Assembly (NCBI GenBank): GCA_036874045.1
Contig: CM072343.1
Coordinates: 3,058,001 to 3,122,000, forward strand
Source: Cymodocea nodosa
Lineage: Eukaryota; Streptophyta; Magnoliopsida; Alismatales; Cymodoceaceae
Length of the DNA stretch: 64,000 nt
Direction: 5' to 3'
This document shows, in pieces, positions 45,966-57,720 of this stretch. The first letter of the stretch is position 1. Every line of letters starts with the position of its first letter. A program made the translations under genes and the position numbers. The notes under the pieces are model-generated. The model was not told where the DNA came from and did no database searches. It worked only from the letters and a program-made list of their open reading frames with translations.

Positions 45966-47895
45966 TGTTTAGAATGAAAAAGTGCATATTATTAATGGTT
46001 AAATAATGGTTAATTGCATAATATTTAGCTTATCATATGAGAATTAAGCCATTATGTTATAATTGCACTGTTATATGCTTTAATTGAAGAATCTGCTTAA
46101 TTTTGGGGAATTAATGTTAATTTAGTACATTTATGAACTGTCGGTAAGTTGTAGGCTGTGAAATTCTTAAGTATTCAAATTTTCTGATATTTCGGATAGT
46201 TATGTTTAAATTGCCGAACAGTTATGTTTAGAGAGAATATTTTATTATTTCCAAATGTACACGTGTCAAAACCAGAATGAATGTCTTAAGTGAATTTTCG
46301 ATGAGTTAGCTGTAACTATCTGAAAATGCATCTCAGCATCGGATAGTTAGACTTGTAACTCTCCGAAATGTTATTTTTAAACTACTGCTGACACGTGTCA
46401 AGAGCTAGTAGATTTACTTAAGTTATAACTCGTTAAGTTAGCATAACCGTACGCATTGAGTTATATGAATATACACTAAGGTAACACGTTAGGTTAACGG
46501 CTTATTTCTTTATTGCATGTATTTTATAGTTATTTTCCAAAATGCCACTATAGCGGTTGTAGGAACAGACAGTTGGAAGGAAAAACCACGTTTGCACGTA
46601 TCACATAGGAATTCAATCGCGCTTGGAGAAAGAAATCATCACCGTTGATCTGAAGGAAGGAAATCCAACTGATCATTCAAGTAGAAGCAGTTACTACTGA
46701 AGAAATATAAAAGAAAAGAAGAAAAAAAGAAGAAGGTGTGATCGATGGAAGGCCAGTGTATACAAAGGAGGAGCACCGAGCTTTCTACAGACAGTATCGG
46801 CGATTCTCCGAAGTATCACACCAACCATCGTATCACCACCATAATCACCAATCATCGGAGGTCTGTGAGGATACTTGCCTGACGTCAGGTCGATTCCGAG
46901 CCAAACACAGTGCTTGACAACCATTGTGAGGAGTGATCGCGTCACGAGAAGGGAAGCCATTTTCACTAAGCGCCGACTCATATTTCAGGAGATCGTAAAG
47001 GTTTTAGCCTTGGCTTTGGGTTGATGCCTATATGCTGAAGAGGAGATCATCTTGCAATTCTAGACTCGCGATTCTATAGGGAGAGGAGACAGAATTGTAA
47101 GTGGTTTAATTTTCAATGGTGTAACCGCGTTGCAAGTAGTGTTGGAAGTATTTACTGTCATGTTAGATTACTTTACATTTCTCCTTTCGCCCATTTCCAT
47201 GTTCACATCAAAACAAAAATACCAAAAACAATTTATCTTTGTTTGTATGTTGTATTGTTTGTGTTATATCGTGATTAATGTTATCTGTATCAATTTTATG
47301 ATTGTTTTATGTTAGTTTTAATTTTACAGTTTACTGAAATTGGTTCGTATAAAAAACTTAAAGATTTTAATGGTGATTGTTTGAATCATCTGAATGTTAG
47401 TATTGCTTAATGATAAATTCAATGTTAACTAGCATTAAAAAGCTTAATTGATGTTATTTACAATCTTTGGAATCGCCCAATGGTTGGCCGAATTCCTCTG
47501 TAAATAGCAGTATTATAAGGAAGAGATAGGCTCGTGGAGTTAACTTAAGTCCATGAGGATAGTCCGTTGAGTTAGCCATAACTCAACGAACTTAGTCCGT
47601 TGAGTTAACTGTAACTCAACGGAGTGCTTATTGAATATAAATTTGAATTGTTCACAAACAAACATTTCTTAAATTCGTCAGCAATTCCCTGTGGGATCGA
47701 CCTGTACTTGCACACTAATACAATAAACACTATGCACTTGCAATTAAAGTACAAATTGGAATTAATATCTAAATTTTATTAAAGGTTGTTTGTTTACTTC
47801 TAAAAGAAAGAATAGGCATAAAGATAAATTAACTAAGTAAAAATAGAAGTAACAAATCCACGTTTTTCTAGTGTAGTGCTGGGAAAACCCAAACA
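45966..47895 (+). repeat. 3' LTR of F
   Basis: 1930 bases. Same layout as the 5' LTR; antisense frame open at 46694-46981; hairpin trio 47529-47623, the third a perfect 12-bp stem with loop ACTG (47596-47623). Followed by TSD AGATC and then Copia D LTR sequence. Confidence 0.93.
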
Positions 47896-47928
47896 AGATC
47901 CATTGCAGAAAAAGCTCTTGCGCCAAAA

Positions 47929-50334
47929 TATAACTTTGTTATTGTTGATGACTTCTCCAGATTAACTTGGGTAATATTTTTGACACATAAAAATGAAACT
48001 TGCAATGAGTTCAAAAATTTCTGCATAAGAGTTCAGAATCAGAAGGAACTAATAGTGAAGAAAATTAGAAGTGATCATGGAGGTGAATTTGAAAACTATG
48101 AATTTGAAAACCTCTGCAATTCATTTGGAATTTTGCATGAATTCTCTTGTCCTAGAACTCCTGCTCAAAATGGAGTTGTGGAAAGAAAAAATAGGACATT
48201 ACAAGAAATGGCTAGAACTATGTTAAGTGCCACGAATCTACCTAAATTTCTCTAAGCAGAAGTTGTAGGAATAGCTTGTCACATTTCCAACAGAACTCAC
48301 ATTAGATCCATATTGAATAAGACACCCTTTGAAATTTGGTTCGATAAAACTCCAAATGTGGGCTATTTTAAGACATTTGGATGCAAATGTTATGTCTTAA
48401 ATACAGGAAATGCTAAAGACAAGTTTGATGCTAAGTCTGAACCTGCCATACTTTTTGGTTACTCCTCGAGAAGCAAAGCTTACAGAGTATATTTTGCTGA
48501 AGATAGAAGAGTGGAGGAAAGTATAAATGTTTAGTTTGATGAAGATCTGTTCCAGAATTTCAAAAAGCTGAAGATTAATGATGATAGTGAAAATGAAGAC
48601 TTTGAAGATGATAAAAGCAAGCAAAATACCAATTCACAAGTGTTAGACCAGAATCTCAACCTTAGATATCAGAGTCATAACAGTTGGAAGTTTTGATCTG
48701 ATCATCCCGAGGAACAAATTATTGGAAATATATCCAAAGGGGTACAAACTAGAAGCAAAGCACAAGATATCTGTAATTTTTGTGCATTTGTGTCAGAAAT
48801 AGAGCCAAAATCAATAGATGAAGCCTGTAAGGATACCTACTGGACAATGGCCATGTAGGAAGAATTAAATCAGTTCAAGAAAAATAATGTGTGGGAACTA
48901 ATAGAAAAACCTGCAGGAAAATCCATCATTGGAACTAAATGGATTTTCAAAAACAAATTAGATGAAGATGGTAACATTCTCAGAAATAAAGCTCGATTAG
49001 TTGCACAAGACTACAATCAGCAGGAGGGTATTGACTATGAAGAAACTTTTTCTCCTATAGCCAAGATTGAAGCTATCAGAATGTTGCTTGCCTTTGCAAG
49101 TAGTATGAAGATAAAATTGTTTCAAATGGATGTGAAAAGTGCCTTCTTAAATGGAGAAATTCAAGAAGAAGTGTTTGTTAAACAACCTTCTGGATTTGAA
49201 GATGAACTCAAGCCGAATCATGTCTACAAACTGAGAAAGGCTCTATATGGTTTGAAACAAGCACCTAGAGCTTGGTATGAGAAATTGAAAAGATTTTTAA
49301 TTGAAAACAATTTTTCTATAGGCAAAGTGGACAACACTTTGTTTATCAAAACCTTTGATGTGCACATGTTGATTGTACAGATATATATTGATGATATAGT
49401 TTTTGGAGCCACTTCAGAAAATCTCTGTCATGAATTTCAGAATTTGATGAAAAATAAATTCGAAATGAGCATGATGGGAGAATTGAAGTTTTTCTTGGGA
49501 TTACAGATTCATCAAATGCATAATGGTATCTTTGTCAACTAAGAAAAATACTGCAAAGAGATGTTGAAGAAATTTGGTTATGAAAACATCAAATCTTCAA
49601 ATACTCCAATGAGCTCAAGCATTAAAATAGAAATGGATGATTCAAGTGTTGTAGTGGATCAAAGGCAATATAGAGGTATGATTGGATCCCTGTTATACCA
49701 TTCAGCTAGCAGGCCAGATATTATGTTTAGTGTATGCTTGTGTGCTAGATTTCAAGCATCACCAAAGGAATCACATTTGAAATCAGTCAAAAGAATATTC
49801 AGATATTTACAAGGAACAAAAGATTTCGGATTATTCTACTCAGCTGACAGTAGTTTAATTTTAACAGGCTATAGTGATGCAGATTATATAGGGAGCAGAT
49901 CTGTTAGAAAAAGCACCAGTGGTACTTGTCAATTACTTGGATGTTCTTTAATCTCATGGTTCAGTAGGAAACAAAATTGTATAGCTTTATCTACTACTGA
50001 AGCTGAGTATATTGCAGCTGGATTGTGCTGTGCGCAAATCCTTTGGATGCAGCAAACTCTAGCAGATTATAGACTGAAAATTCAGAATTCAATCACATTT
50101 TGTGATAACAGTAGCGCAATCAGTCTATCTAAGAATACAGTACTTCATTCCAGAGCTAAGCATATCGAGATCAGACATCATTTTCTGAGAGATCATGTGG
50201 AGAAAGGGAACATTTCACTTAAGTTTGTGCCAACAGAAAATCAACTTGCAGATATTTTCACCAAACCTTTAAATGAATCAACTATTAATCATATTAGACG
50301 AAATTTAGGAATATGTTCTTTACAAGATCTTTAA
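47929..50334 (+). pseudogene. Integrase-RT-RNase H region of Copia D2 (fossil)
   Basis: Starts inside integrase (NFVIVDDFSRLTWVIFLTHK), then IRSDHGGEFENYEFE and [40 protein letters not shown] near 49000, [18 protein letters not shown] near 49127, YIDDIVFGAT near 49383. RNase H: KSTSGTCQLLGCSLISWFSR near 49908, LADIFTKPLNESTINHIRRN near 50243. The last two open stretches are 217 and 257 codons. Few breaks. No gag or protease precedes it. Confidence 0.9.
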
Positions 50335-50700
50335 ATATTTTTCATCAAGCTCACAACATGGGAGCTTGTTTTTCTGCTAACCTACTCGTGCAGGTTATAT
50401 CAGTTTTATAGTCCCCACCTTTTTATATAATGACAAAAAGGGGGAGAAGGATTTGGAAATTTGTCAAGTATATGGTCACTCAAAGTATTTCTAGCAAGAA
50501 TTAAAAGAGAAAAACTCAGCACACAAATAGGGGGAGAAGTCTACTCAAAGTCAAGGGGATAAATCCCTCATTGTCAGTATAGTTGTGTTAATTTCTTATT
50601 TTATGTTTCTCTGTGTGACTAAATGTATAGAAATACACTAGGGAGTGAAATACATGTAAATAATTGTAAAGGTTTTTGTCATTATCAAAAAGGGGGAGAT
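50335..50700 (+). other. 3' spacer of Copia D2 with repeated polypurine tracts
   Basis: AAAAAGGGGGAGAAGG near 50436, AATAGGGGGAGAAG near 50526, CAAGGGGAT near 50553 and the LTR-adjacent AAAAAGGGGGAGAT ending 50700. Close to 36862-37228 of D1. Confidence 0.85.
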
Positions 50701-52448
50701 TGTTAGTACCCAAGTATTTTGATAATGCAAAACCTATGTGAGGAAACATATTGTATTTCACAGTTAAGTCTTACTACATTAGATCAGAAGGCTGTTAGAA
50801 CTATTTCCAGATAGATGAAAAAATCAAGAAGGTTCCAAATGAACAGATCAAGAAGATTCAGCAAAATCAGCCAGTTACAAGTCTAAGTATCCGAAGAGCA
50901 AGTTTAAAGCAGCAGCAATGCTATCGGACAGTTAAAAGAATAACTATCCGATTTTACAAAGCCTTCAGAAAGTTATTTAATCAGACAATTAAAGGGATTG
51001 AATGATCGGATAGTTAAGGAGATAACTATCTGGAAGCTTAATGGACTTTTCGGAGAGTTACAGGTATAACTATCCGAAAGTTAAGTCATTCAATAAACCA
51101 CGTGCAGAAATACAGAACGGAAGATTAAAAGACTTGTCGGAGAGTTAGATAACTATCCGAGTTTTCTTTTCGGAGAGTTAGATAACTATTTGAGTTTTTC
51201 GGTAAGTTACAAGCATAACTTTCCGGAACTTAAGTCATTTTTTTACGCACGTGCAAAATGGAGGAAGCTGGTAGTTGAAAGCTTAAATGGGAAAATTGGA
51301 GAGTTAGGATAACTATCCGAAATTTAAAAGAGAGTTTCAGTAAGTTACAGTTTAACTATCCGAAACTTAAGTCAGTGAATTTCCCACATGCAGAAATCCA
51401 GACAGATGCTCAAATAGGTTTTCGAAGAGTTAGAAGGATAACTATCTGAAATTTCAAAAGAGTTTCAGTGAGTTATAGTTTAACCATCCGAAACTTAAGT
51501 CATTGAATTTCCCACGTGCAGAATTCCAAACAGTGGCTCAAATAATTTTTCGGAGAGTTGGAAAAATAACTATCCGAAATCCTGAAGAATTTCGGTGAGT
51601 TACAGGATATCCTTTCGAAATTTGACAGAGTCAAGTATACAACTGTTCGGTGAGTTACAGTTATAAGTATCTGATTGGATGACAGCTCACATTTAAATAT
51701 TCTGGAATCCTACTCGACAGTAAAGGATAAGTGATCTTTCGGTGAGTTATAGTTACTCTTCGGAGAGTTGCATAGCTAACTATCTAAAAGAACAGGAAAA
51801 TCGGTAAGTTGACTTGAAACGTTTTTCTGAACGGTCACTTGCCGTATTGGGACTTGATCCTAATTAAGTATAGTAGAATACATCCATTGGAGGAAAATAT
51901 GATCGTTGTACATATCAAGTATATATTCACAATACAGACAACAGATATACGGCAGAGATATATAGTGAGCTACACTCGAATCCATTTACACTCAAGTCTA
52001 CGAACAGTGAAGAATTTTCAGAAGATCCATTGTAGAAAAAGCTCTTGCGCCAAAACTCTGATTGAAGGTTCAAAGCTGTTGGTTCGTAGCTTCAACCTGA
52101 AAGCTACATACAGTGTTGGTTTGAGTTTCGACTTGAAAACTCTAGAGGTTGGTTTACTGAAGTTTTTACCTAGAAACTTCTGTGTAGTTGGTTCTTGCTT
52201 TGACCTGAAAGCAAGTGTGTAAGTGTTGATACACTTAGTGAAGCCCAAGTGAACCTTGGGGGTGGACTAGCCAATTTGGTGAACCACCTAAAAATTTGTT
52301 GTGTGTTTCTTATCTCTGTTAATTTGCATTATATCAGTTTCATCTCATTTCATTTTTTGTTGAATTATTCGATTCAACATTTAAAGAATTTTAAAAATAC
52401 ACACTTTCACCATTCACCCCCCCTCTAGTGAGTCTATCGATCCTAACA
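50701..52448 (+). repeat. 3' LTR of Copia D2
   Basis: 1748 bases, TGTTAGTACC ... GATCCTAACA. U3 has the same palindrome series; 51051-51076 equals 37564-37589. CACGTG near 51101, 51247 and 51517. TATA-like AGTATATATTCA near 51918. Ends directly before G's integrase sequence (TTAATGACC). Confidence 0.93.
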
Positions 52449-53774
52449 TTAATGACCATTAACACAATACCTTTGTATGCATACATAGTTAATTACTTAG
52501 TTATTGGTTTAACACCTTAGGATTGGAATAGACAATATAAGAAATTATTCTTTTCAAGAGTAAAATATTACTATTGGGAAGACCCATACTTATTTAAGAA
52601 ATGTCTTGATCTGGTTTTAAGGAGGTGTGTTCCAGAAATTGAATATCAGAGCATATTGTCTTTCTGCCATGACCAAGCATGTGGAGGGCATTTTGGTTTA
52701 GGGAAAACTGCTGCTAAAATTCTGCATTGTGGATTTTATTGGCCAACACTATTCAAAGATGCTCATAAATATTGCTTAAGTTGTTTAAAATGTTAACAAA
52801 TAGGAAGAATATCAAAGAGGAATATGCTGCCTCTTAATCCTATTGTTGAAGTTGAAATCTTTGATGTGTGGGGAATAGATTTTATGGGTTCATTTCCTAT
52901 GTCTAATCAATTTAATTATATATTATTAGGGGTGGATTATGTATCTAAATGGATAGAAGTTATTCCTATAAAAACTAATGACAACAAAGTGGTAATACAT
53001 TTTATAAGAACTAATATAATTGCTAGATTTGAAATACCTAAAGCTGTTATCAGTGATAGAGGAACTCATTTCTGTAATAGAAGTTTTGAAGCCTTAATGA
53101 AGAAATATGGAGTAAATCACAAAATTGCAACATCATATCATCCGCAAACAAGTGGACAAGTAGAAAGTGCAAACAAACAAATTAAGTTAATCATAGAAAA
53201 AGTAGTAAATCCTACTAGAACAGATTGGGCTAATAGATTGATAGATGCACTTTGGACATATAGAACTGCTTATAAGGCAAGCTTAGGTATGTCACCTTTT
53301 AGGCTAATATATGGAAAAAGTTGTCACTTACCCGTGGAAATTGAATATAAAGCTTATTGGCCATTAAAAACTCTAAACATTAATTTAAATCAAGCTGCTA
53401 AAAATAGGAAAATACAATTGATTGAATTAGAGGAATTTAGGAATGAAGCTTATTCAAAAACTATAAGAGAAAAAGAGAAAATGAAGTTTTGGCATGACAA
53501 GAAAATTATTCCAAAAACCTTTGAAATAGGACAAGAAGTATATCTTTACATGACTAGACTCCATAACCATCTAGGAAAATTAAGATCTAGATGGGTAGGA
53601 CCTTACATAGTTCGAAATATTTATCCCTATAGAGCTATTGAAATTGAAAATTCTAAAAATCAGAATATATTTAAAGTAAATGGACAAAGACTTAGACCTA
53701 TTTTGAAAATACCAAAAAGTTCTTTTGGAATTATAGAAGAAGTAAGAGTAGAGGACTACTCAAGCTTTACTTAG
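52449..53774 (+). pseudogene. Integrase region of G (fossil)
   Basis: Aligns with B. Zinc region from 52660 (HDQACGGHFG ... CLSCLKC), DDE core with GIDFMGSFPMSNQFNYILLG, ISDRGTHFCNRSFEAL and TSGQVESANKQIKL, then SLGMSPFRLIYGKSCHLP and a C-terminal LRPILKIPKSSFGIIEEVR. Open for 316 codons from 52824. The left end is set by the Copia D insertion. Confidence 0.9.
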
Positions 53775-54330
53775 TAAGAAATTTTCAAAATATATATATT
53801 AAAAAAAATTCTTATTTAAATATAGTTGCGGTTCAACCAAAAGGAATTATCGGTTTTACTAAAGCATATATTTAAAAGAAAAAAATCGTTGCGGTTTAAC
53901 CGATAAGATCCATCGGTTTGACCAAAACACAAAAAAATATAAAAAATTCTATATATTATATTTAGTTAAGTGTCGGTGTTACCGAAGTATAGTATTGGTT
54001 CAATCAACAAAAAAAAGAAAATATTTAATCTCGGTTCAACCGAGGAATATAATGGTTTAACCAAAAAATTTTAAAATGTTGGAAAATTAAGAATCGGTTA
54101 GACTGAAAATTCTTCGGTCTTGACCGAAGTAAAAAGTATTATTATATGTATTTTTATTAGATATAACTTTACGGGAAGTCCGTTGAGTTATGCTTAACTG
54201 AATGAACATACTCCATTGAGTCTAGGATAAGTTAACGGTTTTACCCCGTTGAGTTAACTATAACTCAACAGAGTACTGTAGTTAAGTCCATGGACTTAGT
54301 CTGTGGAGTTAACTATAACTCCATAGAGAG
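53775..54330 (+). repeat. CGGTT array and hairpins of G
   Basis: 53825-54130: CGGTTCAACC, CGGTTTAACCG, CGGTTCAACCGAG and relatives about 60 bases apart. 54178-54330: hairpins, the clearest being CCCGTTGAGTTA, ACTA, TAACTCAACAG (54248-54274) and CTGTGGAGTTA, ACTA, TAACTCCATAG (54301-54327), two stem versions side by side with the same loop. Confidence 0.8.
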
Positions 54331-54349
54331 GTAAATGAGAGAGCGAGAG

Positions 54350-54491
54350 TTTGTGTGGGAAATGACCCGATTACCTGCTTAAACTTAGGGCTTATTTATA
54401 CTAAACTTAGGGTTTAGGGGCATTATTTGTAGAATCATTTAGAACTTAGACTAGTAGAGATCAGAGCGATTCCATTCCATTGCATAACTCC
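54350..54491 (+). promoter_or_regulatory. Telo-box-bearing leader before ORF2, G
   Basis: GGCTTATTTATACTAAA (TATA-like) then CTTAGGGTTTAGGGG near 54406-54420, nearly two plant telomere units, then ORF2's ATG 72 bases on. Conserved with 16640-16760 of E. Could act as an internal promoter; unproven. Confidence 0.4.
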
Positions 54492-56736
54492 ATGATGAGG
54501 AAGATGACACCCGAGTTTTGGGAAGATGCACTTCAGAATTTCTTAAAGATTCAGAGGAATGGCACACAAGGCAGAAAATCAGGAATACGACAAGGGAAAA
54601 TGAGCTACAAAAGGTAGAGTCTGACCTTTTCTACTAGAGGAAAGTGTTAGTAGATTTGGGTATACAAATACCTCAAATTAAGGAGACGAGAATTAGAGTA
54701 GCAACGGAAGTTGCTGTAAACAGAGAGAGAAAAATCAAACCAAATAACGAAGTTGCCCTAGAAGTAATCCAACGTAAGTCCTGACTCTGGTTCAAAAGAT
54801 GCATAGTTAGATGTGCTCAATGGGCAATCTAGGAGCATCAAAGGAAAGAAAATGAAGAATAGGCAACTGAAGAACAAGAGGAGTCAACTACTGAAAGACC
54901 TGTCCCTGAGGAACAACAACTTGGAGCTTCAGTTCCACCACTAAGGCCATTAGAAAGAGCAGCAATTTTGGGGCCTTCTACTAAGGAAGAAATAAGAGAA
55001 TTTCAAGAACTGGTTCAAATTGAAAAAGACCAAGGAGAACCAGAAGAGTTGGCAGTAGTTATAGCACATCTGATGTTTGATGCATGGTGCAAAAAGAGGA
55101 TTGTAGAAAAGTTGAAAGTCCAATATAAAATTAAAGTTGAACAACATCAAAAAGTCACTACCAGACCTATTGTAAGAGGAGTTGAAGTTGGTCCTTCGAG
55201 ACCAGCAATTATAGAAAAAGTTAAACAGGAAGAGCTAGTACCTATGGCTCAAAGGCCTACAGAGCCTATTTTTGTAGATTTAATCTTAGAAGAAGAAGAG
55301 GAAGACCAGACACAATTAATCAAAAGAAGGAAAGGAAAATAGATAGTGCCTGAATATTAAGAGGAGATTAAATCTGAAATGAAAATATTAGTAGGGCCTG
55401 TAGAGCCGATTTTTGTAAACCTGCTATCCGATTCTGAGGAGGAGCAAGAGCAGCAACAACAAGAGCAAAGAGAAGAAGAAAATCAGGCTAAAACTAAGCT
55501 GCAGCCTGTACAAGCAAAAGAAACAGAAATTAGGGCAGAAGCTGATTTGCCTGTAACTCCATCCTAATCTGCCATAGAATCAAAAAGAATAGTGACAATG
55601 CAGATTGGTAGTTAGGAGGAAGAAGAAAGAGAAGAAACTAAACAAGAAGCTAAACAAGTACATATGGAAAGAGATGACTCGACAGATTCCACTGAAGAGC
55701 AAGGAACTCTTCAACAAATTTTAGAAAGAATTCAAAATAGAGTGGAGAGTTCTGCCGGCTCTCCACCACAAATAGAAGCAAAAGCAAAAATGTAGGAATC
55801 TCCAGAGCATTTTTAGTCTATTCAAGTTCAGCACATGGAAGAGGAAGTTCAAGAACAAACCCCTTTAGAGTAACAAATTCACATTCCTGACCCGACTGAA
55901 GCAACAGTTTTAAATGAAATACACTTTTGGAGTCAGGAAGCATATAATAAATACCAAGAGATTAGGGGTTATAATATCATTTACAATAGACCAGTAAATT
56001 GAGACGGGATGCAAGAAATCAAGGATTTATTTAAGTTCCAAGGTCTACTGTAGTTTATTTCTCAAGAGAGAGGGCATGCAGTATATGAGAATCTAGTGCC
56101 CTGCTTCTATGCAAATTTAAGAGAAGGAGAAAGTGGATTAATTTCCAACATGGAGCAAGCTGATGTACAGATAACACTAGAGCTTCTCCACAAATTTTAA
56201 GATTGAAGAATGAAGGACTATAAATTCTGGAAAGCACAACTGCAGTCGAGTGGACAGAACAGATCATAAAGGATAGTTTAGCTATCAATCCTAGTGTGCC
56301 ATTATTAAATAAACTAAAGCATTTAAATGGTAAAGCACACATGATAGCTAACATTTTAATTAAGAATGTCTACCAACGACAAGGCCATGATATAAAATTG
56401 AGTCAATTTGTCAAATGGGCCACATATGCAGTTGTGAACAGAATTCAGATAAATTAGTCTACAATTTTTATCTCCAAGCTGAGAGTAGTAGAGAAGAAAT
56501 TATTTTATGGAGATCTGATTCCACTGCTGATGGTGGATAGTATTGATTTCACGAAATGGGCATCCAAAAGGATAAGATCAAGAACCATTTCTATAAAAGA
56601 ATACAGAAATTATGCTACTGCAAAGATTGCTGAACCTTTTGGAGGAATTATAGGAGCTGTAGAAAGGATAAACCAATTAGAGTAACAATTAGAAAAACTC
56701 CAAAAGGAAGTAGATGAACTTAGGAGAAAAGATTAA
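54492..56736 (+). pseudogene. ORF2 of G (fossil)
   Basis: Same plan as in E. Start MMRKMTPEFWED; middle GPSTKEEIREFQELVQ; two hydrophobic-acidic patches, PIFVDLILEEEEED near 55268-55309 and PIFVNLLSDSEEEQEQ near 55406-55453; glutamine/glutamate stretch; the plant transposon protein-like region near 55910-56600; a leucine-rich closing helix (LEKLQKEVDELRRKD near 56690). Broken in many places, but both acidic patches are recognisable, as in E. Confidence 0.65.
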
Positions 56737-57720
56737 ATTGTATTGTTCGTCTACTTGTATATATTTGTATGAAAAATATCTAATTGATTGTAATGTAAAC
56801 TATTCATATAAATGAATGTATGCTTTTCAGATGTTTTTGCATTTATGTTTGAGAATGATGTAATGGATGAATTATCTTGAATATTATATAATTGTTTGAA
56901 CAAGATAGAAGACTATTTAAAAGATTTACAAATTTTATGAATGATAGGATTAAATGCACGATAACTAGTTAATACCTGAAAATATCTACATGCTGTAAAG
57001 TAAAATATAAATTCTGCATAACATGAAATGAACTGCAAGTTAAATATTTATATAATGTTCAGATTTAAATGAGTTTTAATTAGAACACTTCATTAATGAC
57101 ATGTATTTAACTTTATTTAAGTTGAAAAATTGCATGAGAGAAAAAAAATATAAAAGTTAATACGAGAAGTAAGTTTTAGAAATTTGCTTAGTGTTAACTC
57201 AATGAAGTAAGTTCGTTGAATTAACCTTAACTCCACGAGGTCAATAATATAATATAAGGTCACTCCGTTGAGTTATCTATAACACAACGAAGTTAGTCTA
57301 TGGAGTTAGAGACAATAACCGAAGCTAGTCTGTTGAGTTAACTGTAACTCAATGAGGTTAGTTCATAGATTAAGCTAAAAGGTTATTCTTTTAACCACGA
57401 ATGAAACTTCGTAGGTTTAGTAGTTACTAAAATTTGAAATTAGAAGTAGCACATGTCCCTATAAAAATAGGAACTACACTACATGTTACAAGACACATTC
57501 TTGCAACGAGATTCATTTGCTTTATGGACGTGCATTATAAATATAGAACAGAATGTCATTTACGAGTTACCAGCACTTGTGAAAGAAAAGGAAATTCGTT
57601 GGGGAACTGGAAGGAGAAGCAACTAATTCAACTTCATTTGTCAATAACTATTTACTGAATATAAAGCTTCAAATTGGTATGTAATTAATCTTATGCTATT
57701 TTACTTTATGTTAAGAGTTT
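56737..57720 (+). other. ORF2-capsid spacer of G
   Basis: AT-rich, then hairpins near 57206-57239, 57262-57290 (CTCCGTTGAGTTA, TCTA, TAACACAACGA) and 57329-57356 (CTGTTGAGTTA, ACTG, TAACTCAATGAG). 57440-57660 is the same conserved leader as in E and F. Not evidently coding. Confidence 0.65.

Larger units (their letters stand above)
38542..47895 (+). mobile_element. Athila-like element F, short derivative carrying a whole F-box ORF
   Basis: 9354 bases, LTRs TGTTTAGAAT ... AAACA, TSD AGATC (38537-38541, 47896-47900). After the primer site it goes at once to the post-integrase spacer; the zinc-knuckle ORF, protease, RT, RNase H, integrase and all but the tail of ORF2 are absent. It keeps part of the capsid region, the full F-box ORF, the 3' spacer and polypurine tract. 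LTRs differ by roughly 4-6% in the segments I compared. It would have depended on relatives for every enzyme. Confidence 0.93.
27122..52448 (+). mobile_element. Copia element D (Sirevirus-like), tandem form, with nested insertions
   Basis: Plus-strand Copia with two successive units. Unit D1: end of RT/RNase H (27122-27416 and 36635-36861), 3' spacer, LTR (37229-38541 plus 47901-47928). Unit D2: integrase, RT, RNase H (47929-50334), spacer, 3' LTR (50701-52448). The middle LTR is partial and passes straight into D2's integrase; D2's primer site, gag and protease are absent. D1's left part is off the window. Copia C lies in D1's RNase H and Athila-like F in the middle LTR. D abuts G at 52449. 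D1 and D2 3' regions differ by about 5%. Broken in several places. Confidence 0.83.

Noticed and set aside
54406-54420. Interstitial telomere
   Set aside because: Fewer than two units, at a fixed place before ORF2 in two copies; a telo-box-like motif is the better reading.
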